Shown here: positions 48,686 to 57,757 of the stretch, piece by piece
Numbering within the stretch: position 1 is the first letter of the stretch
Layout of the letters: each line of letters opens with the position of its first letter
Assembly: GCF_002973525.1 (NCBI RefSeq)
Contig: NZ_PVEN01000001.1
Span: 558,001-622,000 of the forward strand
Direction: 5' to 3'
DNA: 64,000 nt
Origin: Paraburkholderia sp. BL21I4N1
Lineage (GTDB): Bacteria; Pseudomonadota; Gammaproteobacteria; Burkholderiales; Burkholderiaceae
The notes under the pieces: model-generated
The model's input: only the letters and a program-made list of their open reading frames with translations
The model's database searches: none
What the model was told of the DNA's origin: nothing
Position numbers and translations under genes: made by a program

Positions 48686-49963
48686 ATGGCCCTGATCGTC
48701 CGAAACCTCCTCGGTATTGCCGTCCTGTTGTTCATCGCCTATATCTTCTCCGCCAACCGGCGCGCCATTCGCTTACGTACCGTGGTCGCCGCGCTGCTCA
48801 CGCAAATCGGCATCGGCGCTTTCATTCTGTTTGTGCCGTTCGGCAAATCGATCCTCGACGCGGCCGCATCCGGCGTCAATCACGTACTGGCGTACGGCAA
48901 CGCGGGCATCGAGTTCCTGTTCGGCGGCCTCGTGCAGCCCAGGATGTTCCAGGTCTTTGGCGACGGCGGTTTCGTGTTCGCCGTGCGTGTGCTGCCGGCC
49001 ATTATCTTCGTCACGGCGTTGATCTCCGTGCTGTACTACCTCGGCGTGATGCGCTGGATCGTGCTTCTGCTCGGCACGGCGTTCCAGAAACTGCTGGGTG
49101 TGTCGAAGCTCGAATCGTTTTCGGCCGTCACCACGATCTTTCTCGGTCAGAGCGAAATGCCCGCCGTCGTCAAGCCATTCGCGCGCGACATGACCGGCGC
49201 CGAACTGTTCGCGGTGATGTCGAGCGGCATGGCTGCGGTGGCGGGCTCGGTGCTGGCGGGCTACGCGGGGCTCGGCGTGCGGGTCGACTATCTGCTCGCC
49301 GCGTCGTTCATGGCGGTGCCCGGCGGCCTGCTGTTCGCGAAGATCATTTGCCCGAGCACCGAGCCGAGCCGCGTGCAATTGCAGCATCTCAACTTCGACG
49401 AAAAGCGGCCCACCAATGTGATCGAAGCCGTCAGTTCCGGCGCGACCGTGGGCCTGAAAATCGCCGTGATGGTCGGCGCCATGCTCATCGCGTTCGTCAG
49501 TCTGATCGCGTTGCTCAACGGTATCGTGGGCGGCATCGGCGGCTGGTTCGGCCATCCGGACCTGTCGATGCAATCCGTGCTCGGCATGCTGTTCGCGCCG
49601 CTCGCGTATCTGATCGGCGTGCCGTGGAGCGAGGCGACCATCGCCGGTAATTTCCTTGGGCAGAAGGTGATTCTCAACGAGTTCGTCGCTTATGCGTCGC
49701 TGTCGCCGTATCTGAAAGACGCCGCCAGCGTCACCGCGGCTGGCCTGCAGGCGCTCGATCCGCGTACCATTGCAATCCTGTCGTTTGCGTTGTGCGGCTT
49801 CGCGAACTTTTCGTCGATCGCGGTGCTGACGGGCGGTTTTAGCGCCGTCGCGCCGGAACGCCGCGCGGAAGTCGCGCGCTACGGCCTACGTGTCGTGCTG
49901 GCCGGCACGCTCTCGAACCTGATGAGCGCCACCATTGCGGGCATGTTCATTACGCTGCATTGA
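48686..49963 (+). CDS. NupC-type concentrative nucleoside transporter
   Basis: A 425-residue inner-membrane nucleoside:H+ symporter of the CNT family. The start is followed by several hydrophobic helices; typical parts are FGDGGFVFAVRVLPAIIFV, TTIFLGQSEMPAVVKPFARD with the substrate-contacting Gln/Glu, MASGMAAV-like VMSSGMAAVAGSVLAGY and NEFVAYASLSPYLKD. First gene of a three-gene pyrimidine-salvage operon with cytidine deaminase (15 bp after) and nucleoside hydrolase. Probably imports pyrimidine and adenine nucleosides. Confidence 0.93.
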   Translation: MALIVRNLLGIAVLLFIAYIFSANRRAIRLRTVVAALLTQIGIGAFILFVPFGKSILDAAASGVNHVLAYGNAGIEFLFGGLVQPRMFQVFGDGGFVFAVRVLPAIIFVTALISVLYYLGVMRWIVLLLGTAFQKLLGVSKLESFSAVTTIFLGQSEMPAVVKPFARDMTGAELFAVMSSGMAAVAGSVLAGYAGLGVRVDYLLAASFMAVPGGLLFAKIICPSTEPSRVQLQHLNFDEKRPTNVIEAVSSGATVGLKIAVMVGAMLIAFVSLIALLNGIVGGIGGWFGHPDLSMQSVLGMLFAPLAYLIGVPWSEATIAGNFLGQKVILNEFVAYASLSPYLKDAASVTAAGLQALDPRTIAILSFALCGFANFSSIAVLTGGFSAVAPERRAEVARYGLRVVLAGTLSNLMSATIAGMFITLH

Positions 49964-49978
49964 ATCGAGGATCGCTGT

Positions 49979-50368
49979 ATGAAGATGGAACAACTGCTGG
50001 AACGCGCGGGCGTCGCGCGAGAAAAGGCCTATGCGCCGTATTCGAAATTCAAGGTTGGCGCTGCGCTGCTGACTAAAGACGGCAAGGTATTCGACGGTTG
50101 CAACGTCGAAAACGCCTCGTACGGTTTGTGCAATTGCGCGGAACGCACGGCATTTTTCAGCGCGATTGCCGCGGGTTATCAGCGTGACCAGTTCGCCGCG
50201 CTCGCCGTGATCGGCGACACCGAAGGTCCGATCGCGCCGTGTGGCGCGTGCCGCCAGGTGATCATCGAACTCGGCGGCCCGGACCTGCCGATTCGCCTCG
50301 GCAATCTGCATGGCGCGACACGTGACACCACCGCGCGCGACCAACTGCCGGACGCGTTTTACCTATGA
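49979..50368 (+). CDS. cdd: Cytidine deaminase
   Basis: A 129-residue zinc enzyme that deaminates cytidine and deoxycytidine to uridine forms. Zinc ligands Cys53, Cys88 and Cys91 and the proton-shuttling Glu55 are in NCAERTAFF and APCGACRQ; the small tetrameric (CDA) class length and the start AYAPYSKFKVGAAL fit. ATG 49979 is preceded by GAGG; an ATG two codons later is possible. Its stop overlaps the nucleoside hydrolase start (ATGA). Confidence 0.95.
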   Translation: MKMEQLLERAGVAREKAYAPYSKFKVGAALLTKDGKVFDGCNVENASYGLCNCAERTAFFSAIAAGYQRDQFAALAVIGDTEGPIAPCGACRQVIIELGGPDLPIRLGNLHGATRDTTARDQLPDAFYL

Positions 50369-51330
50369 GCCGGCACAAGATCATTTACGACACCGACCCC
50401 GGTGTGGACGACGCAATGGCGTTGGTATTTCAGGCGCGGCACCCGGAGATCGAACTGCTCGGTCTGACGAGTGTGTTCGGCAACGCAACGATTCAGACGA
50501 CCACGCGTAATGCGCGTTTCCTCGCCGGTCGTTTCGCGCCTGGCGTGCCGGCCGCGCAGGGGGCGACCGCGCCGCTCAAGCGCATTGCGCCCGACCCGCT
50601 GGCGTGGATTCACGGAGACAACGGGCTCGGCAACATCGTGCTCGACATGAGCCACGGCGCCACGCTCGACGCGCGTCCCGCACATCGCTTCATCATCGAC
50701 ACGGTGCGTGCGCATCCCGGTGAAGTCACGCTGGTCGCCGTGGGTCCGCTCACGAATCTCGCGCTGGCGCTCGCCGACGATCCGCAATTCGCCACCCTGG
50801 TCAAACAGGTGGTAATCATGGGCGGCGCGTTCGGCACCGACGGCGTGCTCGGCAACGTGACGCCCGCGGCGGAAGCCAACATTCTCGGCGATCCAGATGC
50901 GGCCGATATCGTGTTCGGCGCGGCCTGGCCGGTGGCGATCGTCGGGCTCGACGTTACGCAGCGCACCATCATGAGCCACGACTATCTGGCCTCGCTGCGT
51001 GAACGCGGTGGCGCGGCGGGACAATTCGTGTGGGACGTGTCGCGGCATTACGAGGCGTTTCATGAAGAGAGCGCGCAGCTTAAGGGCATTTACGTGCACG
51101 ATTCGTCGGCAGTGGCTTATGTGCTGGCGCCGCATCTCTACACGACGCGCAGCGGTCCGGTGCGGGTGTTGACCGAAGGCATCGCGGTCGGTCAGACGAT
51201 CCAGAAGCCTGCCGCGATGCCGGTGCCAGCGCCGGCCTGGGACAGCCGCCCGGCGTGCGAAGTGTGCGTCGGCGTGGATGTCGAGGGCATGCTGGCGCTC
51301 TACGAAAGCACGATTCTCGGCGCGTTCTGA
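50365..51330 (+). CDS. Nucleoside hydrolase (inosine/uridine-preferring family)
   Basis: A 321-residue Ca-dependent N-ribohydrolase that splits nucleosides to base and ribose. The family signature YDTDPGVDDAMAL sits at residues ~8-20 with the Ca-binding Asp residues, and the later HGDNGLGN, VTLVAVGPLTNLALAL and AEANILGDPDAA complete the active site. ATG 50365 is coupled to the cytidine deaminase stop. With NupC and Cdd it forms a pathway from imported cytidine or uridine to uracil and ribose. Confidence 0.94.
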   Translation: MSRHKIIYDTDPGVDDAMALVFQARHPEIELLGLTSVFGNATIQTTTRNARFLAGRFAPGVPAAQGATAPLKRIAPDPLAWIHGDNGLGNIVLDMSHGATLDARPAHRFIIDTVRAHPGEVTLVAVGPLTNLALALADDPQFATLVKQVVIMGGAFGTDGVLGNVTPAAEANILGDPDAADIVFGAAWPVAIVGLDVTQRTIMSHDYLASLRERGGAAGQFVWDVSRHYEAFHEESAQLKGIYVHDSSAVAYVLAPHLYTTRSGPVRVLTEGIAVGQTIQKPAAMPVPAPAWDSRPACEVCVGVDVEGMLALYESTILGAF

Positions 51331-51529
51331 GCGCAACATTTCGGCGAGCGGGATGCGGCGATTGATCTGACCTGACAATCGTCGCATCGCAGCATGCCAA
51401 CCCGGCAATCGTGGCCGATGCCGACACCCAATCTTTGCTACATTCTCCCCACGCACTGCGTCAGCGGCTCCGAGGTCTACCATCCGGAAGCCCAACGCCG
51501 CGCGACCGAAATCTATCAAGAGGCCAACG

Positions 51530-52465
51530 ATGCGAATTCTAGTAGTAGGGGCGGGCGCGGTGGGCGGTTACTTCGGCGGGCGTCTCGCCGCGGCGGGTCA
51601 GGACGTGACTTTCCTGGTTCGTGCGGGCCGCGCGGAAAAGCTTAAGCGCGACGGGCTCGTGATCAATAGCGCGCGCGGCGATCTCACGCTGCCCGATGTC
51701 AGCACGATCCTCGCCGGCGTGAGCGCCGAGCCGTTCGATCTGGTGCTGCTCAGTTGCAAGGCTTACAGCCTCGACGACGCGATCGACTCGTTCGCGCCGT
51801 TCGTCGGCGAATCGACGCTGATTCTGCCGATGCTCAACGGCATGCGCCATATCGACGTGCTGACCGAAAAGTTCGGCGCGCAGCGGGTATTGGGCGGCCA
51901 ATGCGTGATTGCCGCGACGCTGAACGCCGAGCAGCACATCGTGCATCTGAACGAAATGCATGCCATTACATTCGGCGAACTGGCGGGCGGCAAATCGGAG
52001 CGCGTCGAGGCGATCGCGGACGCGATGGCCGGCGCGAATTTCGACGTCACGGTCAGCGACAACATTTTGCTGCGCATGTGGGAAAAATGGGTGTTCCTGG
52101 CCACATTAGCGGCCAGCACGTGCTTGATGCGGGGTTCCGTCGGCGATATTCTGGCTGCGCCGGACGGCAAACGCGTGATCGAGAACCTGCTCGGCGAGTG
52201 CCGGGCGGTGGCGGAGAACAAAGGCTTCACGATGGGCCCGGACTTCGACGCCCGCGCCACGCAGACGCTGTTCACGCCGTCGCCGCTCACCGCGTCGATG
52301 CTGCGCGACGTGGAAAATCACTCGCATACCGAGGCGGATCACATTCTCGGCGATCTGATCTCGCGTGGCGGCGACGCGCAGAAGGGCGAACACGGCTTGT
52401 CGTTGCTGCGGATCGCCTATAGTCATCTGAAGACGTATGAAGCGAGGCAGGCCCGCACGTCCTGA
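51530..52465 (+). CDS. 2-Dehydropantoate 2-reductase (ketopantoate reductase family)
   Basis: A 311-residue NADPH-dependent reductase of the PanE/ApbA family. The Rossmann motif VVGAGAVGGYFGGRL starts at residue 6, followed by VTFLVRAGRAEKLKRDG, the conserved QCVIAATL and the catalytic-Lys region LRMWEKWVFLA, and the C-terminal FTPSPLTASMLRDVENHSHTE. ATG 51530 has GAGG shortly upstream. It is a single gene 199 bp after the nucleoside hydrolase. This family includes true PanE of pantothenate synthesis and paralogues of other function; which one applies is not clear as no pan genes are nearby. Confidence 0.9.
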   Translation: MRILVVGAGAVGGYFGGRLAAAGQDVTFLVRAGRAEKLKRDGLVINSARGDLTLPDVSTILAGVSAEPFDLVLLSCKAYSLDDAIDSFAPFVGESTLILPMLNGMRHIDVLTEKFGAQRVLGGQCVIAATLNAEQHIVHLNEMHAITFGELAGGKSERVEAIADAMAGANFDVTVSDNILLRMWEKWVFLATLAASTCLMRGSVGDILAAPDGKRVIENLLGECRAVAENKGFTMGPDFDARATQTLFTPSPLTASMLRDVENHSHTEADHILGDLISRGGDAQKGEHGLSLLRIAYSHLKTYEARQARTS

Positions 52466-52530
52466 TGGAACGCATTCGCTGAAATGGACACGCAAGGCAT
52501 GCCGTAACAGCCAACGATCGGAGGTGAAGC

Positions 52531-52830
52531 ATGCCGAGTCCAACCGGATCGGTGGCCGCGCTCAGTAGCGCGTCGGCCACGATCTTTTCGATCGGCATTG
52601 TCTTTCTCGGCTACTGGGGCATGTACGAGCCGACCAAATGGCACGTCGGCGACGTGATGGTCGTTGTGATCGCACTGATCGGTTTCGGCTGTCTCGGGCT
52701 CGTGCCGTGGCTGGCAACGAACCCGGCCCAATCGGAAACCAACGACACCCACATGCGTATCGCTCGCCATCTGTTTCTGGCGGGCGTCGGCTCGATCTGG
52801 CTTGCCGTGGCGGTGTCGCTGATTTTCTGA
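52531..52830 (+). CDS. Small hypothetical membrane protein (99 aa)
   Basis: A 99-residue protein with three predicted membrane helices (about residues 15-32, 40-62 and 80-98) and a polar loop between the second and third (ATNPAQSETNDTHMR). GGAGGTGAAGC precedes ATG 52531, which makes it a well-supported gene despite its size. Not recognised; the gene lies 65 bp after the ketopantoate-reductase-like gene and converges on the ABC binding-protein gene. Confidence 0.75.
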   Translation: MPSPTGSVAALSSASATIFSIGIVFLGYWGMYEPTKWHVGDVMVVVIALIGFGCLGLVPWLATNPAQSETNDTHMRIARHLFLAGVGSIWLAVAVSLIF

Positions 52831-52855
52831 CTGGGCGTGGCAAAAAGCTTCTAAC

Positions 52856-53902
52856 TCACCGCTCGATCTGCCGGTTCCAGCGCGTATCCCACTGCGCGCG
52901 GTGCGCATTGATCGTGTCCCAATCCACCACTGTCACCTTGCGCACCAGATCGTCGATACTGCCGAGGCTTTGCTGCATCGGCGGCGTCATCTTCGCGAGG
53001 CGGTTGGTCGGAATCTGCTTGCCCGCTTCGGCCGCTTTGGTCTGCGCGGGCGCGGACAGCAGAAATTGCGCGAGCTTCTGCGCGAGTTGCGGGTCGGGGT
53101 TGTTGTTGACCACGCACAGATCGACCAGCAGCAACACCGGCCCTTCTTTCGGATTCACATAAGCGACCGGAATCCCCTTGTCTTGCAGATCGCTCACGCC
53201 GGTCGGCGTCAGCGGGAACAGGCCCGCTTCGCCGGTCTGGACCATTTCGGAAATCTTCGCGGAGTTCGGCACGTACTCGACCACGTTCGGCCCAACCGTG
53301 CTCGCCCATTTCGTGAAACCCGGTTCGACGTTCTGCTCGCTGCCGCCCATCAGACGGTTGATCGCGAGAAAGCCGTGCAGGCCGAACGTGCTGCTCGAGG
53401 CCGACTGGAACACCACCTTGCCCTTGTATTTCGGATCGGCGAAATCCATCCACGAAGTCGGCGGCGCCCAGCCTTTTTCAGCGAACAGCTTCTTGTTGTA
53501 CGCAATGCCGGTCATGCCGAGTTGCACGCCCGCGCCCATGTCGTCTTTCATGCGCGCGAACGGGTAGAGTTCCTTCAGGACCGGCGCGTCGTCGAGTTTC
53601 TTGCAGACGCCCATGCTGACCGCGCGCGCCATCACGCCGTCGTCGAGAAACACCACGTGGATCTGCGGATTCGCCTTGTTGGCGAGCAGCTTGGCGAGAA
53701 TGTCCGACGAAGTGCCCGGCACCACCACCACCTTCACATTGTTGGCTTTCTCGAAGTCGGGCAGCACCTGGCTCGTATAAGCCTTTTCCATCGGCCCGCC
53801 GTTCATGCCGATGTAGATGGTTTTGGTCTCCGACCACGCCGGCGCGGCCGCGCTGAACGCACACAGGGCGGCGAGCGCCGCGATCGTCTTGAACAATTTC
53901 AT
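52856..53902 (-). CDS. Spermidine/putrescine-type ABC transporter substrate-binding protein
   Basis: A 348-residue periplasmic binding protein of the PotD/FbpA-like group. A signal peptide (MKLFKTIAALAALCAF, cleaved near APAWSE) is followed by IYIGMNGGPMEKAYTSQVLP, and the hinge and ligand parts VVFLDDGVMARAVSMG, GMTGIAYNKKLFAEKGW, PPTSWMDFADPKYKGKV and VPNSAKISEMVQTGEAGL. ATG 53902 has AGGAG upstream; a 40-codon in-frame extension is Pro/Arg-rich and not protein-like. It is the last gene of the operon, 31 bp after the oxidoreductase. Relatives bind polyamines, opines or amino-acid derivatives; substrate inferred to be that of the adjacent dehydrogenase. Confidence 0.9.
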   Translation of the reverse strand: MKLFKTIAALAALCAFSAAAPAWSETKTIYIGMNGGPMEKAYTSQVLPDFEKANNVKVVVVPGTSSDILAKLLANKANPQIHVVFLDDGVMARAVSMGVCKKLDDAPVLKELYPFARMKDDMGAGVQLGMTGIAYNKKLFAEKGWAPPTSWMDFADPKYKGKVVFQSASSSTFGLHGFLAINRLMGGSEQNVEPGFTKWASTVGPNVVEYVPNSAKISEMVQTGEAGLFPLTPTGVSDLQDKGIPVAYVNPKEGPVLLLVDLCVVNNNPDPQLAQKLAQFLLSAPAQTKAAEAGKQIPTNRLAKMTPPMQQSLGSIDDLVRKVTVVDWDTINAHRAQWDTRWNRQIER

Positions 53903-53933
53903 GGTGGGGCTCCTGGGTTTCACTAAACGGGAC

Positions 53934-55097
53934 TTAAGCAGCGGAAGAGGTGGCGGATGGGGTCGCAGCCGAATCGACGGATAAGGCGCCCACGCCGGCA
54001 AAGCGATCAATCGAAAACGCATGCAACGGCGTGGCGGTCTCGCCGTCGATCACGAGATCGGCCAGCACTTCGCCCACGCCGGGCGCGAGCAGAAAACCGC
54101 CGCCCGAAAAACCGAACGCATGCAACAGACGCGGCACCATGCGGCTCGCGCCGATGATCGGATTGTTGTCCACGGTCTCGCCTTCCACGCCGCTCCACGT
54201 GCGGATCAGCAGCGCCTCGCGCAACGCGGGCAGCAGCGCGCAGGCGTCGCGCATCACGGCGCGCGTGGTGTCGGTGGAGGGGTGGCCGTATTCGCCGTCG
54301 CCATGTCCGCGTCCACCGCCGATCACGCAATTGCCGCGCGCCACTTGCCGCGCGTAGATGCCGCCGCCGTACACCCCGAGGTTGTGCGTGATGAAGGGCG
54401 GCAAGGGCTCGGTGACCCACATGTTCGGGTAAATCGGTTTCATCGGCACGCGCTCGCCGAAGTAACCCGCCACCGTATTCGCCCACGCGCCCGCGGAATT
54501 GATCAGCCAGTCGGCGCTGATGCGCGCGTCGCCGGCGCGCAGGTGAAAGCGCTTGCCGTCGTGATGAATCTCGCTGAGCTCGGTTTGCTCGCGCACCTCC
54601 GCACCGGCCGCGCGCGCGGCGCGCGCGAACGCGGGCGAGACCAGACGCGGATTCGCGTGCCCATCGGTCGCGCACAGCGAGCCGCCGATAGCCGCTGGCC
54701 CGAGCCACGGATAGCGCTCACGGAACGCGGCGCCACTGACTAACCGCGCGTGCAGTCCGTGATCGCGCGCCATGTCGGCCCACGCTTGCAGCGCGGCGAG
54801 ATCGGCTTCGCCGCGCGCCAACCGCAAGTGTCCCGACATCGTGAATTCGCCGTCGATGCCGATCAACTCCGGCAAGCGGTCCCAGATGCGCCGCGCGCGC
54901 ATGGCGAGCGGCATCTGTTCGACGGGGCGCCCCTGGCAGCGCACGCCGCCGTAGTTCACGCCGCTCGCCTGCGCGCCGCAATAGCGCCGCTCGAACAGGC
55001 CGACGCGCAAGCCACGCCGCGCCAGCGCCAACGCCGCCGATGAGCCGACCAGTCCGCCGCCCGCAATCGCGACGTCGTAATGTTGCGTGTCACTCAT
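53934..55097 (-). CDS. FAD-dependent amino-acid/opine oxidase subunit (HcnC/DadA-like)
   Basis: A 387-residue FAD-dependent oxidoreductase of the DAO family. The FAD-binding start is VAIAGGGLVGSSAALALARR, and the later motifs VNYGGVRCQG, LINSAGAWANTVA and the C-terminal GFSGGGFLLAPGVGEVLAD are characteristic. Overlaps the end of the HcnB-like gene by 8 bp. In the family such a subunit forms the substrate-oxidising part of three-subunit enzymes (hydrogen-cyanide synthase HcnABC, octopine/nopaline oxidase, D-hydroxyproline dehydrogenase). Here the context is a polyamine-type importer, so an imported amino-acid derivative or opine-like compound is more likely than glycine for cyanide. Confidence 0.88.
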   Translation of the reverse strand: MSDTQHYDVAIAGGGLVGSSAALALARRGLRVGLFERRYCGAQASGVNYGGVRCQGRPVEQMPLAMRARRIWDRLPELIGIDGEFTMSGHLRLARGEADLAALQAWADMARDHGLHARLVSGAAFRERYPWLGPAAIGGSLCATDGHANPRLVSPAFARAARAAGAEVREQTELSEIHHDGKRFHLRAGDARISADWLINSAGAWANTVAGYFGERVPMKPIYPNMWVTEPLPPFITHNLGVYGGGIYARQVARGNCVIGGGRGHGDGEYGHPSTDTTRAVMRDACALLPALREALLIRTWSGVEGETVDNNPIIGASRMVPRLLHAFGFSGGGFLLAPGVGEVLADLVIDGETATPLHAFSIDRFAGVGALSVDSAATPSATSSAA

Positions 55098-56529
55098 CGC
55101 GAGCCTCCTCGGGGATTTCGGCGAGGTTGTCGTCGGTCACCATCTCGGGTGAAAGGGGAATCGGTTTGATCGGCGCCTGACCGCGCAAGCGGCCCACTTC
55201 GGCGAGCGGTTTGCCGGTTTCCTCGGCTAGCAGCGTGAGCGCGGCCTCGCCGCACATGCGTCCCTGGCAGCGCCCCATGCCGACCCGCGTGAGCGCTTTC
55301 AAACGATTGATCTCGCTCGCTTCGCCGCCGCGAACGCAGCGGCGTAACGTACCCGCGTCGATTTCCTCGCAGCGGCACACGGTCATGTCGTCGGGCCATT
55401 GCGCGGCGCATTGCGCGGGTGGTGCGAAGGCCGTTTCGATACCCTGGCGAAAGACGGCGATACGTTTGAGACTGCGTTCGAGCGATGCCGCCTCGCGTCT
55501 GCCCGTACCGCGCGGATACGCCATGCCGAGATCGTCGAGCAATGCCAGCGCGACGCGGCGGCCGGCGAGTTCGGCGGCGTCGGCGCCGGCAATGCCCGCG
55601 CCGTCGCCGGCGAGATAGAGACCTGGCACGGAACTGCGTCCGGCGGCGTCGAGTTCGGGCAGCCAGCAGCGGTTGGTGGCGTCGAAGCGGAAGCGGCAGC
55701 CCGCCAGATCGGCGAGTTGCGTTTCGGGCTTCAACCCGAAGCTGATACCGACCGCGTCGCAAGTCAGGGTTTCGGTGGGCGCGGCGCGATCCGGGGAAGC
55801 GCGAAATTCGATTGCGCGCACACCTTGTTCGCCGTGAATGCCGACCAGCGTCACATTGCGTTGGATCCGCACGCCGCGCGTTTTCAACCAGCCGACGTAA
55901 TACAGCCCTTTGGCGAATGTGGACGGTTGACGCGCGAGTTTCGGCGCGGCCGCGATCTGCCGCGACAGCGGACTGGTATCCAGCACGGCCAGCACTTGCG
56001 CGCCCGCTTTCACGTATTGATAGGCGACCAGGTACAACAAGGGCCCCGTACCGGCCAGCACGACACGCTGCCCAATCGCGCAACCTTGCGACTTCAACGC
56101 GACCTGCGCCGCGCCGAGCGTATAGACGCCGGGCAAGGTCCAGCCCGGCACCGGCAACACGCGATCGGTCGCGCCGCTGGCGATGATCAGATGCGAGAAC
56201 GGCACGCGAATCTCGCGCCCCGCATGCAGCGTATCGAGCCGCCCAGGTTCGCAGGCCCACGCCAGCGTGTCGGGACGATAGTCGAGTTGCGGCAACAGCG
56301 CGGCCATCGTCGTATGCAACGCGTCGGCCTTGTGCGCTTCGAAACCGTAGAGCGTTTTTTTCGAACGTTGAAAGCCGCCGTTCGCGGGCGGTTGCCGATA
56401 AATCTGGCCGCCCCAGCGCGCGTTTTCATCGAGTACGACCGGGCGAAGGCCGGCTGCGACCAGTGTCTCGGCGGCGCGCACGCCGGCCGGTCCCGCGCCG
56501 ACGATGACGATGCGGCGTTCGTCGCTCAT
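55090..56529 (-). CDS. FAD/NAD(P)-binding oxidoreductase subunit with BFD-like Fe-S domain (HcnB/OoxA-like)
   Basis: A 479-residue flavoprotein. The FAD site begins IVIVGAGPAGVRAAETLVAAG, a second dinucleotide fold follows (GQRVVLAGTGPLLYLVA near residue 150), and the C-terminus carries a BFD-like [2Fe-2S] domain with the Cys pattern VCRCEEID and RCQGRMCGEAA. It overlaps the Fe-S protein gene by 4 bp and the HcnC-like gene by 8 bp, so the three subunits are translationally coupled. It would pass electrons from the substrate-oxidising subunit on to the respiratory chain, as in opine oxidases. No cyanide function is assumed. Confidence 0.88.
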   Translation of the reverse strand: MSDERRIVIVGAGPAGVRAAETLVAAGLRPVVLDENARWGGQIYRQPPANGGFQRSKKTLYGFEAHKADALHTTMAALLPQLDYRPDTLAWACEPGRLDTLHAGREIRVPFSHLIIASGATDRVLPVPGWTLPGVYTLGAAQVALKSQGCAIGQRVVLAGTGPLLYLVAYQYVKAGAQVLAVLDTSPLSRQIAAAPKLARQPSTFAKGLYYVGWLKTRGVRIQRNVTLVGIHGEQGVRAIEFRASPDRAAPTETLTCDAVGISFGLKPETQLADLAGCRFRFDATNRCWLPELDAAGRSSVPGLYLAGDGAGIAGADAAELAGRRVALALLDDLGMAYPRGTGRREAASLERSLKRIAVFRQGIETAFAPPAQCAAQWPDDMTVCRCEEIDAGTLRRCVRGGEASEINRLKALTRVGMGRCQGRMCGEAALTLLAEETGKPLAEVGRLRGQAPIKPIPLSPEMVTDDNLAEIPEEARDE

Positions 56530-56936
56530 GAAGCGTCTCCGTTGGCGAGCGCCGAAACCGCGGCGTTGCCGGTTTCAACACCGAATCGCGACACCACGCG
56601 CATGCCTTCAGTCACCAGCGTCGAACAGGCGCGCAGGCGCTTGCCATCTTCGCTGCGCATCCAGCAGTCCTGGCATGCGCCGATCAAACAGAAGCCGGCG
56701 CGCGGCGCGCCGCTGAATTCGCTGTCGCGCACACGCCGTTGCTGCATCAACACGGCGGTCAGCAGCGTATCGCCTTGCAGCGCACCGACTTCGCAGCCAT
56801 CGAGAAAGAAGCGCAGCGGCTCGCGCTGCGTTTCGGCCACGCGAACGAATTGCGGCTCGGCGCGAGCGGGGGCCGCGTCGGCGCCATGAGTGGACGGTAA
56901 GTTGGACGGCATGGGAACGTAAGCGGAAGAAGACAT
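56526..56936 (-). CDS. [2Fe-2S] ferredoxin-like small subunit (HcnA-like)
   Basis: A 136-residue small subunit with a plant-type [2Fe-2S] fold. The Cys cluster AGFCLIGACQDCWM and the later RLRACSTLVTEGM supply the four ligands. ATG 56936 is chosen because it overlaps the upstream permease stop (ATGA); the codon before it, TTG, is less likely. Compared with typical HcnA (~105 residues) there are about 35 extra residues before the Fe-S fold, rich in Pro, Ala and Ser, and a short extra tail. Forms a heterotrimer with the two following gene products. Confidence 0.86.
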   Translation of the reverse strand: MSSSAYVPMPSNLPSTHGADAAPARAEPQFVRVAETQREPLRFFLDGCEVGALQGDTLLTAVLMQQRRVRDSEFSGAPRAGFCLIGACQDCWMRSEDGKRLRACSTLVTEGMRVVSRFGVETGNAAVSALANGDAS

Positions 56937-57730
56937 CAATGCTGGCCGATCAGAACGCGGTTGAGCCCATACACGCGATCGAGCAGCAGCATCGCGCCGG
57001 CCGTGATGAAGATCACCAGCGCCGAGACGGAGGCCATCATCGGATCGATCGATTCGGTCGCGTACATGTACATGCGCACCGGCAGCGTGACGGTTTGCGG
57101 CGACGTGACGAAGATCGACATGGTCAATTCGTCGAAGCTATTGATGAAGGCCAGCAACCAGCCGCCGGTAATGCCCGGCAGAATCATCGGGAAGGTGATG
57201 CGGCGAAACGTGGTCCATGCATCCGCGCCGAGCGAATGCGCCGCCTGTTCGACACTGCGATCCAGGCCGCTGACCGACGCCAGCACCAGGCGCATCACGA
57301 ACGGCGTGATGATGATCATGTGCGCGAGCACGAGCCACGCGAACGAACCGGTCGCGCCGATCAGCGCGAAGAAGCGCAGTAACGCGATGCCGAGCACGAG
57401 ACCGGGAATCACTAGCGGCGACAACAACAATCCGTTGAGAAAGCCGCGTCCCGGAAAACGCGCGCGGCCGATCGCCAATGCCGCGGGCAGTGCGACGATC
57501 AGCGACAGCGTGGCCGACGCAAACGCCAGCTTCAGACTGTTGAAAAACGCGGAAATGAAATCGGGGTAGTCGAGGATCGCGCGGAACCAGCGCAGCGAGA
57601 CGCCATGCGTGGGCAGCGTGAGCGTTTCGTCGGGCGTGAATGCGACCAGCACGACGATCACGAGCGGCGCGAGCACGAACGCAATCACGAGCGTGTGGAA
57701 AATCAGCGCAATAGGGCCGTTCTTTCTCAT
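56936..57730 (-). CDS. ABC transporter permease (PotC-like)
   Basis: A 264-residue inner-membrane permease of the PotC type with about six hydrophobic segments and the EAA loop VEQAAHSLGADAWTTFRRIT, which contacts the ATPase. ATG 57730 gives a standard N-terminus; a TTG five codons upstream is unlikely. Its stop overlaps the Fe-S protein start, so the importer and dehydrogenase genes are joined in one operon. 27 bp follow the partner permease. Confidence 0.92.
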   Translation of the reverse strand: MRKNGPIALIFHTLVIAFVLAPLVIVVLVAFTPDETLTLPTHGVSLRWFRAILDYPDFISAFFNSLKLAFASATLSLIVALPAALAIGRARFPGRGFLNGLLLSPLVIPGLVLGIALLRFFALIGATGSFAWLVLAHMIIITPFVMRLVLASVSGLDRSVEQAAHSLGADAWTTFRRITFPMILPGITGGWLLAFINSFDELTMSIFVTSPQTVTLPVRMYMYATESIDPMMASVSALVIFITAGAMLLLDRVYGLNRVLIGQH

Positions 57731-57757
57731 GATGATGTCACCCAAGGGGCCGATGAA

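Noticed and set aside
53934..56936. Cyanide synthase HcnABC
   Set aside because: The subunits resemble HcnABC, but the same architecture serves opine oxidases and hydroxyproline dehydrogenases, and the operon carries a polyamine-type importer; cyanide production is not supported.
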